Assembly: GCF_031119625.1 (NCBI RefSeq)
Contig: NZ_JAVHZV010000010.1
Span: 124,001-188,000 of the forward strand
DNA length: 64,000 nucleotides
Source of the DNA: Pseudomonas sp. G34
Lineage (GTDB): Bacteria; Pseudomonadota; Gammaproteobacteria; Pseudomonadales; Pseudomonadaceae
Direction of reading: 5' to 3'
The position numbers and the translations under genes were made by a program. Shown here in pieces: positions 46,097 through 56,489 of the stretch; within the stretch, counting starts at the first letter, position 1, and every line of letters starts with the position of its first letter. The notes beneath the pieces were generated by a model, which searched no databases, was not told the origin of the DNA, and was given only the letters and a program-made list of their open reading frames with translations.

Positions 46097-47908
46097 TCAG
46101 GCTTCGACTTCGATCAGCACTTCGCCCGGGTTGACGCGGTCGCCCTTGGCCACGTGCACGGCCTTGACGGTGCCGGCGATCGGCGCCTGCACTTCGGTTT
46201 CCATCTTCATCGCTTCGGTGATCAGCACCGCCTGGCCGGCCTTGACGGTGTCGCCCTCCTTGACCAGCACGTCGACGATATTGCCCGGCATGCTGGTGCT
46301 CACGTCGCCCGGCGCGCTGGCGCTGCGGCGCTTGCTGCCGGTGCCACCGGCGACGTAGTCGTTGAGTGCCTCGAACACCACTTCCTCGGGCATGCCGTCG
46401 ATGGACAGGTAGAAGTGCCGCTTGCCCTCGCCCTTCACGCCGACGCCGGTGATGTCCACGCGGTAGCTCTCGCCGTGCACGTCGATGATGAATTCGGTCG
46501 GTACGCCCGCGCCGCCCGCTGCGGCCACGCCAGTGCCATCGGGAATCGGCAGCAGGGCTTCGGGTTGCAGGGTGCCGGCCTCGCGCTCTTCGAGGAACTT
46601 GCGGCCGATGTCCGGGAACATGGCGAAGGTCAGCACGTCCTCTTCGGACTTGGCCAGGTCGCCGATCTGCCCGCGCAGGTTGTCCATCTCCGGCTTGAGC
46701 AGGTCGGCCGGGCGCACGTCGATGACCTCTTCGCTGCCGATGGCCTGCTTGCGCAGCTGCTCGTTGACCTTGCCCGGTGCCTGGCCGTAGCCGCCCTGCA
46801 GGTACAGCTTCACCTCGTTGGTGATGGTCTTGTAGCGCTCACCGGCCAGCACGTTGAAGAACGCCTGGGTACCGACGATCTGCGAGGTCGGCGTGACCAG
46901 CGGCGGGAAGCCGAGGTCTTCGCGCACCCGCGGAATCTCCGCCAGCACTTCGTTCATGCGGTTCAGCGCGCCCTGCTCCTTGAGCTGGTTGGCCAAGTTG
47001 GAAATCATCCCGCCCGGCACCTGGTTGACCTGCACGCGGGTGTCGACGGCGGTGAACTCGCTTTCGAACTGGTGGTACTTCTTGCGCACCGCGTGGAAGT
47101 ACATGCCGATCTCCTGGATCAGCGACAGATCCAGGCCGGTGTCGTATTCGCTGCCCTTGAGCGCGGCGACCATCGACTCGGTACCCGGGTGGCTGGTACC
47201 CCAGGCGAAGCTGGAGATGGCCGTGTCGATATGGTCGGCGCCGGCCTCGATGGCCTTGAGCTGGCACATCGAACCCAGGCCGGCGGTGTCGTGGCTGTGG
47301 ATGAACACCGGCAGGTCGATCTCGGCCTTCAGCGCCTTGACCAGATCGGCCGTGGCGTACGGCGTGAGCAGACCGGCCATGTCCTTGATGGCGATGGAGT
47401 CGATGCCCATGGCCTGCATGGCCTTGCCCTGGGCGACGAACGCCGCCACGGTGTGCACCGGGCTGGTGGTGTAGGCGATGGTGCCCTGGGCATGCTTGCC
47501 GCTGGCCTTCACCGCCTCGATGGCCACCTGCAGGTTACGCACGTCGTTCATCGCATCGAAGATGCGGAACACGTCGATGCCGCTCTCTGCCGCCTTGGCG
47601 ACGAAGGCGCGCACCACGTCATCGCTGTAGTGGCGATAGCCGAGCAGGTTCTGGCCGCGCAGGAGCATCTGCAGGCGGGTGTTGGGCAGCGCCGCGCGCA
47701 GCTGGCGCAGACGCTCCCACGGGTCTTCCTTGAGGAAGCGCACGCAGGCGTCGAAGGTCGCGCCGCCCCAGACTTCCAGCGACCAGTAGCCGACCTTGTC
47801 GAGCTTGTCGCAGATCGGCAGCATGTCTTCGGTGCGCATGCGGGTGGCCAGCAGGGACTGATGAGCGTCGCGCAGGATGGTGTCGGTAACCGTGATCTTT
47901 CTTGTCAT
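46097..47908 (-). CDS. pycB: Pyruvate carboxylase subunit B (carboxyltransferase-biotin carrier)
   Basis: 603 residues. HMGL-like carboxyltransferase domain at the N-terminus (TDTILRDAHQSLLATRMR, metal ligands in HSHDTAGLGSMCQLKAIEAGADHID), PYC/OADA central domain, and a C-terminal biotinyl domain with the biotin Lys in ITEAMKMETEVQAPI. Also annotated oadA in other genomes, but beside a biotin carboxylase gene it forms the two-subunit pyruvate carboxylase that makes oxaloacetate. Starts at MTRKITVTD with GAGGAA 7 bp upstream, 10 bp after pycA. Confidence 0.94.
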   Translation of the reverse strand: MTRKITVTDTILRDAHQSLLATRMRTEDMLPICDKLDKVGYWSLEVWGGATFDACVRFLKEDPWERLRQLRAALPNTRLQMLLRGQNLLGYRHYSDDVVRAFVAKAAESGIDVFRIFDAMNDVRNLQVAIEAVKASGKHAQGTIAYTTSPVHTVAAFVAQGKAMQAMGIDSIAIKDMAGLLTPYATADLVKALKAEIDLPVFIHSHDTAGLGSMCQLKAIEAGADHIDTAISSFAWGTSHPGTESMVAALKGSEYDTGLDLSLIQEIGMYFHAVRKKYHQFESEFTAVDTRVQVNQVPGGMISNLANQLKEQGALNRMNEVLAEIPRVREDLGFPPLVTPTSQIVGTQAFFNVLAGERYKTITNEVKLYLQGGYGQAPGKVNEQLRKQAIGSEEVIDVRPADLLKPEMDNLRGQIGDLAKSEEDVLTFAMFPDIGRKFLEEREAGTLQPEALLPIPDGTGVAAAGGAGVPTEFIIDVHGESYRVDITGVGVKGEGKRHFYLSIDGMPEEVVFEALNDYVAGGTGSKRRSASAPGDVSTSMPGNIVDVLVKEGDTVKAGQAVLITEAMKMETEVQAPIAGTVKAVHVAKGDRVNPGEVLIEVEA

Positions 47909-47918
47909 GGTGCGTTCC

Positions 47919-49334
<1,416 letters not shown>

Positions 49335-49466
49335 GAGCCAGCATCCTCGATCACGTGAACAGGCAACCCATTGAGGGTCGAGATATGACCGGATATGTCC
49401 GCCCGATCTTGCGATCAACCCTACGCCGCTGTAACAATTAACCAAAATCAATATTTGTTGGGTTGT

Positions 49467-49486
49467 GCATAAGTAAAAACTTATGC
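49467..49486. promoter_or_regulatory. Palindromic operator between pycA and its LysR regulator
   Basis: GCATAAGT-AAAA-ACTTATGC is a perfect 20-bp palindrome, in AT-rich DNA, about 130 bp upstream of pycA and 57 bp upstream of the LysR ATG. It is the only strong palindrome in the divergent region and the likely PycR target. Confidence 0.55.
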
Positions 49487-49542
49487 TCTGCGAACAACAA
49501 ACCACCACAGTGGTGAATAAAATTCGCAAGTCATTGTTACGC

Positions 49543-50472
49543 ATGACCTTTCGCCAGCTTCAGGTATTCCGCTCGGTGTGCGATCACCGTTCCTACAGCC
49601 GCGCCGCCGAGGAAATGGCCCTGACTCAACCGGCAGTGAGCCTGCAGATTCGCCAGCTCGAAGAGCTGCTCGGCCAGCCGCTGTTCGACTACGTCGGCAA
49701 GAAGCTGTACCTGACCGAAGCCGCCGAAGCGCTGCAGCGCGCCAGCGAGGATATCTTCGGGCGCCTGGAAAGCCTCGACATGCAGCTGGCCGACCTCAAG
49801 GGCTCGCTGCAGGGGCAACTGAGCCTGGCCATCGAATCCAGCGCCAAGTACTTCGTTCCCCATCTGTTCGCCGCCTTTCGCCGCGAGCACCCGGAAGTCA
49901 GCCTGCAACTCACCGTGGTCAACCATACCCAGGCGGTCAGGCGGCTGAGCGCCAACCGCGACGACCTGCTGATCATGTCCCAGGTGCCGTCGGACATGGC
50001 CCTGGAATTTCTGCCCTTTCTCAACAACCCGATCATCGCCGTGGCGCCGGCGGATCATCCGCTGAGCCAGGCCGAGGCCCTGCAATTGCAGGATCTGTGC
50101 GAGTGGCCGCTGCTGGTACGCGAGCCGGGCTCGGGTACCCGCCGCGCCTGCGAGGAGTATTGCCACCAGAAGCGCGCGCACTTCGCGCAGATCCAGGAGG
50201 TTGGCTCCATGGAGGGCCAGCGTGAAGGCGTGCTGGCGGGCCTGGGCCTGGCGCTGATTCCGCGCCACGCGGTACGCCGCGAGCTGCAACTGGGCCTGCT
50301 GCGCGAGTTGCCGGTCGCCGAACTGCCGCTGCTGCGCAGCTGGTGCGTGCTGCACCCTCGGGGCAAGTACCTGTCGCCAGTGGCCCAGGCGTTCTTCAAC
50401 TTCGTGCGCGACCAGCGCAAGCAGATCGGCGCGCTGGCCGAACAGTTCAGTGGCGTGGGCAATTCGCTGTAG
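49543..50472 (+). CDS. pycR: LysR-family regulator PycR, divergent from pycA
   Basis: 309 residues starting MTFRQLQVFRSVCDHRSYSRAAEEMALTQPAVSLQIRQLEELLGQPLFDYVGK, a canonical LysR winged helix, followed by a CbbR/CysB-like effector domain. In P. aeruginosa the LysR gene in this position is pycR, linked to pyruvate carboxylase and virulence traits. In-frame codons extend upstream to 49483 but would cross the operator, so the ATG at 49543 is used. An AACAACAAA motif near 49493 could be a Crc/Hfq site. Confidence 0.87.
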   Translation: MTFRQLQVFRSVCDHRSYSRAAEEMALTQPAVSLQIRQLEELLGQPLFDYVGKKLYLTEAAEALQRASEDIFGRLESLDMQLADLKGSLQGQLSLAIESSAKYFVPHLFAAFRREHPEVSLQLTVVNHTQAVRRLSANRDDLLIMSQVPSDMALEFLPFLNNPIIAVAPADHPLSQAEALQLQDLCEWPLLVREPGSGTRRACEEYCHQKRAHFAQIQEVGSMEGQREGVLAGLGLALIPRHAVRRELQLGLLRELPVAELPLLRSWCVLHPRGKYLSPVAQAFFNFVRDQRKQIGALAEQFSGVGNSL

Positions 50473-50505
50473 GGCTTTCGTATATCATATCCAAAAGCCC
50501 TTTTT
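50471..50505 (+). terminator. pycR terminator overlapping a candidate GntR operator
   Basis: AGGGCTTT and AAAGCCCT form an 8-bp stem with a 15-base loop followed by TTTT. The loop contains TTTCGTATATCATA (50476-50489), whose left half equals the left half of the palindrome TTTCGTATACGAAA found at 59596 before the hydroxyproline deaminase gene. It may thus serve both as terminator of pycR and operator of the GntR gene starting 16 bp later. Confidence 0.55.
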
Positions 50506-50520
50506 AGCAGGTGCACCCAC

Positions 50521-51192
50521 GTGCCGTTACCTCCCCTGAATGCCCCAAACCTGGGCATTACCCCATCTGCCTCCGAGGTGATCACCAAGCACCTGCGCGA
50601 CGCCATCGTCGCCGGGCATTTCGCCGAAGACGAGCCGGTGCGCCAGGACGATATCGCCAAGCTGTTCAACGTCAGCAAGATCCCCGTGCGCGAAGCGCTC
50701 AAGCGCCTGGAGGCCGAGGGGCTGGTGGTGTTCCAGCGCAACAAGGGCGCGGTGGTCACGCGCATCTCCGAGCCGGACCTGGCGCAGATGTTCGAGGTGC
50801 GCATCCTGCTCGAAGACAAGGTGCTGCGCCTGGCGATTCCCAATATGGACGAAGCCACCTTCGCCCGTGCCGAGCGCATCTGCGAGGAGTTCATCGGCGA
50901 AGACGATGTCGGCCGCTGGGCCGAGCTCAACTGGGCGTTGCATGCCTGCCTGTACGAACCGGCGCAGCGGCCATTTCTGGTCAGCCTGATCCGCTCCATC
51001 CACGACAAGCTGGAACGCTACCTGCGCATGCAGATGAGCCTGTCCGAGGGCAAGGACCGCGCCGATCACGAGCACCGCGAAATCCTCGCCGCCTGCCGCG
51101 CCCGCGACATCGAGCGGGCCGCCAGGCTACTCGAAGAGCACATCACCGGCGTGTGCCGCAGCCTGTTCGAGCAGTTGCCTGGGCATCGCTGA
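50521..51192 (+). CDS. GntR-family (FCD) transcriptional regulator
   Basis: 223 residues from a GTG start. N-terminal winged helix (SEVITKHLRDAIVAGHFAEDEPVRQDDIAKLFNVSKIPVREALKRLEAEGLV) and an all-helical FCD effector domain with probable metal ligands (ALHACLYEP, DHEHREIL). FadR-type FCD regulators commonly control sugar-acid and amino acid catabolism. The operator half-site before it and the palindromes at 59309 and 59596 point to the hydroxyproline genes as targets, which is inference. Ribosome site is AGCAGGTG. Confidence 0.87.
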   Translation: MPLPPLNAPNLGITPSASEVITKHLRDAIVAGHFAEDEPVRQDDIAKLFNVSKIPVREALKRLEAEGLVVFQRNKGAVVTRISEPDLAQMFEVRILLEDKVLRLAIPNMDEATFARAERICEEFIGEDDVGRWAELNWALHACLYEPAQRPFLVSLIRSIHDKLERYLRMQMSLSEGKDRADHEHREILAACRARDIERAARLLEEHITGVCRSLFEQLPGHR

Positions 51193-51204
51193 GTCGGCAG
51201 CCTT

Positions 51205-51281
51205 CGTAGGCTGGACGACGCTTTAACCGTCCACCGCTCCTATGCCTTGATGGTGGACAAAAACAGCGTTGTCCACCCTAC
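51205..51281. repeat. Palindromic repeat related to 41158-41226
   Basis: Begins CGTAGGCTGGACGACGC and ends GCGTTGTCCACCCTAC, with internal CGTCCACCG / TGGTGGACA. Same family as the copy at 41158. It separates the GntR gene from the converging L,D-transpeptidase gene. Confidence 0.5.
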
Positions 51282-51350
51282 CTGGAGCGCGAGCATCATC
51301 AAATCCGCGTACCGGATATCGCTCCACTCCTCGACAAGCTGCGACTCATC

Positions 51351-52964
51351 CTAGATGCGGTTGGACGCCTCCAGCGCCTTGAGCAAACGGGCGTCGTGGC
51401 CGTAGATATCCGGGCGGAATTGCACCTGGCCATCGGCGCCAACCTGGGCCGTCCAGTAGGCCATGAGGATCGGTACCGGGCGTGGCAGGTCGGCGCGCAG
51501 GGTGCGGCCGCTGTCCCACTGCCTGGTGATCCGCGCACGCTCGCTGGGCGAGGCGCCGACGAGCAGTTGGTCGACCAGTTCGGTGACCCGCTCGATGCGC
51601 ACGCAGCCCGAGCTGAACAACCGCGGCAGGTTGTCGAACAGGCGCTGACTCGGCGTGTCGTGCAGGTACACCGAGAAGGGGTTGGGGAAGCGGATCGCCA
51701 CCTTGCCCAGCGGGCTGTGAGCGCCTGCCGACTGGCGGATCATCACCCGACCGGGGCGCTCCCAGTCGACGCCACGCGGGTCCACCGGGTTGCCGTCGTA
51801 ATCGATCACCTGCATATGGTTGGCGGCCAGATAGCCTGCCGCGTCACGGCGCAGCTCGGGCAGCTTGTCCTCCTTCAGGATGGTCGGCGGAATGGTCCAG
51901 GTCGGGTTGAGCGTCAGGTGGGTGATGCGCGAGCGCAGCAGCGGTGTCGGCCGGGCCGGGCGACCGACCTGAGTGCGCGCCTGCCAGGCGACGGCATGGT
52001 CACGCAGGAACATCACCTCGGCGCCCGCCACGTCGATCAGCACGCTGGTCGGCTCGATCTCGTGGGACAGCCAGCGCAGGCGCTCCAGGTTGATGCGGAT
52101 CTGGTCCATGCGCTCGCTGGCCGAACGGTTCAGCTCGGCCAGCGTACCGGGGCCGACCACCCCGTCGGGCTTGAGCAGGTGGTTGCGCTGGAAGGCCTTG
52201 ACCGCCTCGACCAGCGCCGTGGAATACACCGAGGTCTGCTCGGCGACCAGTGCCGGCGCACCCTGGGACAGATCGCCATGCAGCTGCAGGCGCTGCTCCA
52301 GCAAGGGCACCCGGCCATCCACGGCGCCAGGCTTGAGCAGCGTGCCGCCGGGGATCGCCAGCCACTGCGGCAGTTCCTGGCGCCGCAATTCGGCGTAGCG
52401 CTGGCGCAATTGCTGGTAGGGGCCGAAATCCGGCCGCGCCTGTTCGAAGGCCTGCGTCGGATCAGCCAGCCCAGCCTGGGCAATCGCCAGCAGCGGCGCC
52501 TGGCTCTGCTGCACGGCCATGCTCTCGGGCTCCCAGAGTGGCTCCACCTTGGCCTGCTCCAGGCGCCCGTAGGCCAGATCGCGCAACGCCTGCAGATACG
52601 CCGTGGTGGCCAGCACCTCGACGCAGGCCGATAGCCGCGGCGATGGATCGTCGACCGCCGCCAGTTCGCGCAGCGGCTCCAGGTGATAGGCGCGCGGCTC
52701 CAGGCCATCGTCGCCCAAGGCCTCAAGCTGGGCGAACAGCACGGGCAGGTTTTCCTGGTTCCACACGGGCTGCGCGCCGCGCAGCAGGTAGAACGGCTCG
52801 AGCCACTCACGATCCTTGGCAGACAGCTCAAGCACGGGCGTGACACAGCTCAGTGCGGGCTCGGCGAGCTGCTCCTGAAGCGGGCTGGGCGGCAGCGCAT
52901 CGGCCAGCGCCAGGGGTGCCGCAAGGGCCAGTGCCCAGGCAGCGGTTGCAGAGGGAGAAAACAA
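51351..52964 (-). CDS. L,D-transpeptidase (YcbB/LdtD type)
   Basis: 537 residues from a TTG start with GGAG 7 bp upstream, which yields a clean signal peptide (MFSPSATAAWALALAAPLALA). An N-terminal scaffold domain is followed by a peptidoglycan-binding repeat (AVKAFQRNHLLKPDGVVGPGTLAELN, about 270-300) and a YkuD catalytic domain with HDTPSQRLF and the active-site Cys in SSGCVRIE. Makes 3-3 cross-links in periplasmic peptidoglycan. In-frame sequence upstream (to 53231) runs antisense through the divergent gene and lacks a signal peptide. Confidence 0.88.
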   Translation of the reverse strand: MFSPSATAAWALALAAPLALADALPPSPLQEQLAEPALSCVTPVLELSAKDREWLEPFYLLRGAQPVWNQENLPVLFAQLEALGDDGLEPRAYHLEPLRELAAVDDPSPRLSACVEVLATTAYLQALRDLAYGRLEQAKVEPLWEPESMAVQQSQAPLLAIAQAGLADPTQAFEQARPDFGPYQQLRQRYAELRRQELPQWLAIPGGTLLKPGAVDGRVPLLEQRLQLHGDLSQGAPALVAEQTSVYSTALVEAVKAFQRNHLLKPDGVVGPGTLAELNRSASERMDQIRINLERLRWLSHEIEPTSVLIDVAGAEVMFLRDHAVAWQARTQVGRPARPTPLLRSRITHLTLNPTWTIPPTILKEDKLPELRRDAAGYLAANHMQVIDYDGNPVDPRGVDWERPGRVMIRQSAGAHSPLGKVAIRFPNPFSVYLHDTPSQRLFDNLPRLFSSGCVRIERVTELVDQLLVGASPSERARITRQWDSGRTLRADLPRPVPILMAYWTAQVGADGQVQFRPDIYGHDARLLKALEASNRI

Positions 52965-53116
52965 GGCGCCGCTCCAATTTACGACAGAGTGAATGACAGC
53001 CCGTCGGAATGGCCCGCGGGACAAGGGAACTCGGCTGCTAGAATCGCGGGCTTTGTTGTGCCCGCATCGCCTGGCGAAGGCGCGCGCCATCGATGGCCGA
53101 AGCTCAGAGACTTGAA

Positions 53117-53830
53117 ATGATGACCACGATTCAGCGAATTTGCTTAGCCTTTCTTTGCCTGGCATTGCCCGTTCCGTCCGTGATGGCCGCCACCCTGGCG
53201 CCGGATCCGTTGTTGGAGGGCCTGTCAGCACAAGCCCCGGCGCTCGATCGCAAGGTGCTCAACCACGCCCTCGACGCGATGCGCTGTGCCATCAATAATG
53301 GTGCCGTGCCTGCCCAGCGTCTGGCCGTGATCGACTTCTCCAAACCGTCCAGTGAACGCCGCCTGTGGATCTTCGACCTGAGCAGCAAGCGCGTGTTGCT
53401 GCACGACCTGGTCGCCCACGGCCAGCAGTCCGGCGACAACTTCGCCACGCGTTTTTCCAACCGTGAAGGCAGCCACCAGTCCAGCATCGGCCTGTTCCGC
53501 ACCAGCGAAAGCTATACCGGCAAACACGGCTACTCGTTGCGCATGGACGGCCTGGAGCCCGGCTTCAACGACCTCGCTCGCCAGCGCGCCATCGTCATCC
53601 ACCCCGCCGACTACGTGAACCCGGCCTGGATCAAGACCCAGGGCCGCATCGGCCGCAGCCAGGGTTGCCCGGCGGTACGCCCGGAGGTCGCCCGCATGGT
53701 GGTGGACAGCCTCAAGGGCGGCCAATTCATGTTCTCCTACTACCCGGACAAACGCTGGCTGAAGGGCTCGGCGTTCATCAATTGCAAGCCGGCTCTGGTC
53801 GCCGGGATCGTCAGCGCCAAAGAGGGCTGA
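53117..53830 (+). CDS. Murein L,D-transpeptidase catalytic domain protein (YkuD_2 type)
   Basis: 237 residues. Signal peptide MMTTIQRICLAFLCLALPVPSVMA. The mature part has VLNHALDAMRCAI, IDFSKPSSERRLWIFDL, a GEN-type loop FSNREGSHQSSIGLFRTSESYTGKHGYSLRMDGL, and the Cys motif GRSQGCPAVRPE of the YkuD_2 family. Probably acts on peptidoglycan or lipoprotein linkage in the periplasm. It diverges from the LdtD-type gene over 152 bp, so the two enzymes may share regulation. ATG 53120 is an alternative start. Confidence 0.87.
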   Translation: MMTTIQRICLAFLCLALPVPSVMAATLAPDPLLEGLSAQAPALDRKVLNHALDAMRCAINNGAVPAQRLAVIDFSKPSSERRLWIFDLSSKRVLLHDLVAHGQQSGDNFATRFSNREGSHQSSIGLFRTSESYTGKHGYSLRMDGLEPGFNDLARQRAIVIHPADYVNPAWIKTQGRIGRSQGCPAVRPEVARMVVDSLKGGQFMFSYYPDKRWLKGSAFINCKPALVAGIVSAKEG

Positions 53831-53851
53831 AATTCGCTAATGCGGCCAGCA

Positions 53852-53875
53852 TTGGTGGGCTGAAGCCCACCCTAC
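53852..53875. repeat. Short palindrome in the intergenic region before the epimerase gene
   Basis: GTGGGCTGAAGCCCAC (hairpin) followed by CCTACGGG, a fragment of the common GTGGGCT/CACCCTAC repeats. The 244-bp gap between 53831 and 54074 contains this and no gene. Confidence 0.45.
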
Positions 53876-54074
53876 GGGGTGCACATGTCGTAGGTGGGAT
53901 GGGCGGCAACGCGCTTCAGCCGAACAAGCCTAGCTGGATGATTCCACCCAAGCGTGAGGAACGGCCTGGCTCACTGTGCCGATTTCGTCATCGCACCGGC
54001 GCAAATCCTTCAAGCCGTCTGGCTCGCCTCGCGTCACCCTGTAGCCATTCAATCGGCATACAGGCGCAGCGCCC

Positions 54075-55148
54075 ATGAAACGCATCGAAGTGATCGACTC
54101 CCATACCGGCGGCGAGCCGACCCGCCTGGTGGTCAGCGGCTTTCCTGATCTCGGCACGGGCAGCATGGCCGAGCGCAAACAGCGGCTGGCCAGCGAGCAC
54201 GATGCCTGGCGCGCCGCCTGCATTCTCGAGCCGCGCGGCAACGATGTACTGGTCGGCGCCCTGCTCTGCGAGCCGGTAGACCCCAGCGCCTGTGCCGGCG
54301 TGATCTTCTTCAACAACACCGGCTACCTCGGCATGTGCGGGCACGGCACCATCGGCCTGGTGGTATCGCTGGCCCATATGGGCCGCATCGGCCCTGGCGT
54401 GCACAAGATCGAAACGCCAGTGGGCACGGTGGAGGCGACCCTGCACGAGGATCGCTCGGTCAGCGTGCGCAACGTGCCGTCCTACCGTTACCGCCAGGCC
54501 GTCGACCTGCAGGTGCCGGGCTACGGCCTGGTGCGGGGCGATATCGCCTGGGGCGGCAACTGGTTCTTCCTGATCGCCGAGCATGGCCAGCGCATCGCCG
54601 GCGACAACGTCGAAGCGCTGACCGCCTACACCTACGCCGTGCAAAAGGCGCTGGAAGACCAGGGCGTTCGCGGCGAGGACGGCGGCCTTATCGACCATAT
54701 CGAGCTGTTTGCGGAAAATGAACAGCCGGAAGGCTCGCAGCCAAGCGTCGCGAGCGAAGAGGAGGCAAGGCGGGAGCTGGCGAAAAAGCGCAGTTTACTG
54801 GCTGTAAAGGAGCATTTTTCGCCAGCTCCCAACGCCGCATCATCGAGCGCAGCAGCTTCGCTGCGAGCCGACAGCCGGAATTTCGTGCTTTGCCCAGGCA
54901 AGGCCTACGACCGCTCGCCCTGCGGCACCGGCACCAGCGCCAAGCTGGCCTGCCTGGCGGCCGACGGCAAGCTGCAACCCGGACAGATCTGGCGCCAGGC
55001 CAGCGTGATCGGCAGCCTGTTCGAAGGCTCGTACCAATGGCAGGGTGACAAGGTGATCCCGACCATCCGCGGGCGCGCCAATATCAGCGCCGAAGCCACC
55101 CTGCTGCTCGAACAGGACGACCCGTTCGCCTGGGGCATCCGCCCGTGA
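54075..55148 (+). CDS. lhpA: 4-hydroxyproline 2-epimerase with an in-frame 50-residue insertion
   Basis: 357 residues; relatives have about 308-314. Cofactor-free racemase family (proline racemase fold) converting trans-4-hydroxy-L-proline to cis-4-hydroxy-D-proline. Both catalytic cysteines are present: Cys88 in GMCGHGT and Cys283 in [11 protein letters not shown]. Residues 216-265 ([12 protein letters not shown]...ASLRA) have no counterpart in the family: removing codons 54720-54869 restores the expected [24 protein letters not shown]. The insertion is a palindromic mobile element (separate entry). The rest of the pathway is in the window. Activity with the insertion is uncertain. Confidence 0.9.
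   Translation: MKRIEVIDSHTGGEPTRLVVSGFPDLGTGSMAERKQRLASEHDAWRAACILEPRGNDVLVGALLCEPVDPSACAGVIFFNNTGYLGMCGHGTIGLVVSLAHMGRIGPGVHKIETPVGTVEATLHEDRSVSVRNVPSYRYRQAVDLQVPGYGLVRGDIAWGGNWFFLIAEHGQRIAGDNVEALTAYTYAVQKALEDQGVRGEDGGLIDHIELFAENEQPEGSQPSVASEEEARRELAKKRSLLAVKEHFSPAPNAASSSAAASLRADSRNFVLCPGKAYDRSPCGTGTSAKLACLAADGKLQPGQIWRQASVIGSLFEGSYQWQGDKVIPTIRGRANISAEATLLLEQDDPFAWGIRP
54732..54869. mobile_element. MITE-like palindromic element inserted inside lhpA
   Basis: About 138 bp. Terminal inverted repeats GGCTCGCAGC.AAGC (15 positions, one mismatch; perfect over the outer 9 at 54732-54740 and 54861-54869). An inner perfect 16-bp stem GGGAGCTGGCGAAAAA (54772-54787) / its complement (54815-54830) encloses a 27-base loop. 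Direct repeats ACAGCCGGAA flank it at 54722-54731 and 54871-54880, as a target-site duplication would. It has no coding capacity of its own beyond the lhpA frame running through it. Confidence 0.8.
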
Positions 55149-56260
55149 GCCCGCTGCGGGTCGCCGATGTGATCGTCATCGGCGCCGGCATCATCGGCGC
55201 TGCCTGCGCCCGCGAACTGGCCCGCCGCGGCCAGCAGGTACTGGTCATCGATGCGGGCCTGCGGGGTGCTACCGCCGCCGGCATGGGCCACTTGCTGGTG
55301 CTCGACGACAACCAGGCCGAACTGGATATCAGCCGCTATTCGCTGAGCCGCTGGCGTGAGCTGGGCCCGCAATTGCCGGACGACTGCGCGTATCGCAACA
55401 ACGGTACGCTGTGGTTGGCCGCCAACGAAGAAGAGCTGGCAGCGGCAGAAGCCAAGAGCGGCAACCTGCGCGCCGAGGGAATACGCTGCGAGATGGTGCC
55501 CGGCCACGCGCTGCAGGCCATGGAACCGATCCTGCGCGACGGCTTGCACGGCGCCCTGCGCCTGCCCGACGACGGCATTCTCTACGCACCGAACACTGCA
55601 CGCTGGATGCTCGACAACCCGCGCATCACCCAGCGGCGCGCCAAGGTCACGGAGCTGGACGGCAACCGCGTGCGCCTCGAAGACGGCAGTTGGCTAGGCG
55701 CCGATGCCGTGGTGCTCGCCAATGGCATCCAGGCCGTGGAGCTCTGCCCGGAGCTGCCCATCTCGGCGAAGAAGGGCCACCTGCTGATCACCGACCGCTA
55801 CCCGCACCCGGTCACCCACACCATCACCGAGCTGAGCTACCTGAGCAGCGTGCACAACAGCAGTGGCGCCTCGGTGGCCTGCAATATCCAGCCGCGGCCG
55901 ACCGGCCAGCTGTTCATCGGCACCTCGCGGCAATTCGACAGCCTCGACCCCGAGGTCGACGGCTGGCTGCTGGCGCGCATGCTCAAGCACGCCGCGAGCT
56001 ACGCGCCGGGCCTGGCACAGCTCAATGGCATCCGCGCCTGGGCCGGCTTTCGCGCCGCCACGCCAGACGGCATGCCGCTGATTGGCGAACATCCCGGGCA
56101 GCCAGGCCTGTGGCTGGCGGTCGGCCATGAGGGGCTGGGCGTTACCGCCGCGCCGGGCACCGCCGGCCTGCTCGCGGCGCTGCTGTGGGGCGAGGCCGAA
56201 CCCATTCCCGCCGCCGCCTATGCGCCCCGGCGTTACCTTGGAGAAACCGCCCATGCCTGA
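55145..56260 (+). CDS. lhpB: D-hydroxyproline dehydrogenase beta-type FAD subunit
   Basis: 371 residues from a GTG start overlapping the lhpA stop (GTGA). DAO/glycine-oxidase fold with the dinucleotide motif [21 protein letters not shown] and C-terminal [33 protein letters not shown]. In Pseudomonas the LhpB-LhpE-LhpF heterotrimer oxidises cis-4-hydroxy-D-proline to 1-pyrroline-4-hydroxy-2-carboxylate; the neighbouring small and large subunits fit that complex. Very tight packing argues for one operon with lhpA. Confidence 0.87.
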   Translation: MSPLRVADVIVIGAGIIGAACARELARRGQQVLVIDAGLRGATAAGMGHLLVLDDNQAELDISRYSLSRWRELGPQLPDDCAYRNNGTLWLAANEEELAAAEAKSGNLRAEGIRCEMVPGHALQAMEPILRDGLHGALRLPDDGILYAPNTARWMLDNPRITQRRAKVTELDGNRVRLEDGSWLGADAVVLANGIQAVELCPELPISAKKGHLLITDRYPHPVTHTITELSYLSSVHNSSGASVACNIQPRPTGQLFIGTSRQFDSLDPEVDGWLLARMLKHAASYAPGLAQLNGIRAWAGFRAATPDGMPLIGEHPGQPGLWLAVGHEGLGVTAAPGTAGLLAALLWGEAEPIPAAAYAPRRYLGETAHA

Positions 56261-56489
56261 CCTGCACCACGATGGGCGCCCGCTCAGCGTAGCGCCGGGC
56301 ACCACGGTCGCTGCCGCGCTCGCCCTGGGCGGCGACGGCAGCACACGCACCTCGGTCAGCGGCCAGCGCCGGGCGCCGCTGTGCGGCATGGGCATCTGCC
56401 AGGAATGCCGGGTAACCGTCGACGGCCTGCGCCGCCTGGCCTGCCAGACCCTGTGCCGCGATGGCATGCAGGTGGAGACATGGCCATGA
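56253..56489 (+). CDS. lhpF: D-hydroxyproline dehydrogenase gamma-type [2Fe-2S] subunit
   Basis: 78 residues, starting [16 protein letters not shown], overlapping lhpB by 8 bp. Ferredoxin-like fold with the cysteine pattern CGMGICQECRVTV and CQTLC, binding one [2Fe-2S] cluster. Such small subunits (Fer2_4 family) link two flavoprotein subunits in proline/hydroxyproline dehydrogenase and sarcosine-oxidase-like complexes. Gene order B-F-E supports the LhpBEF assignment. Confidence 0.85.
   Translation: MPDLHHDGRPLSVAPGTTVAAALALGGDGSTRTSVSGQRRAPLCGMGICQECRVTVDGLRRLACQTLCRDGMQVETWP

Noticed and set aside
52965..53231. N-terminal extension of the LdtD-type protein
   Set aside because: It would overlap the divergent transpeptidase gene and hide the signal peptide; a TTG with GGAG gives a proper exported protein.
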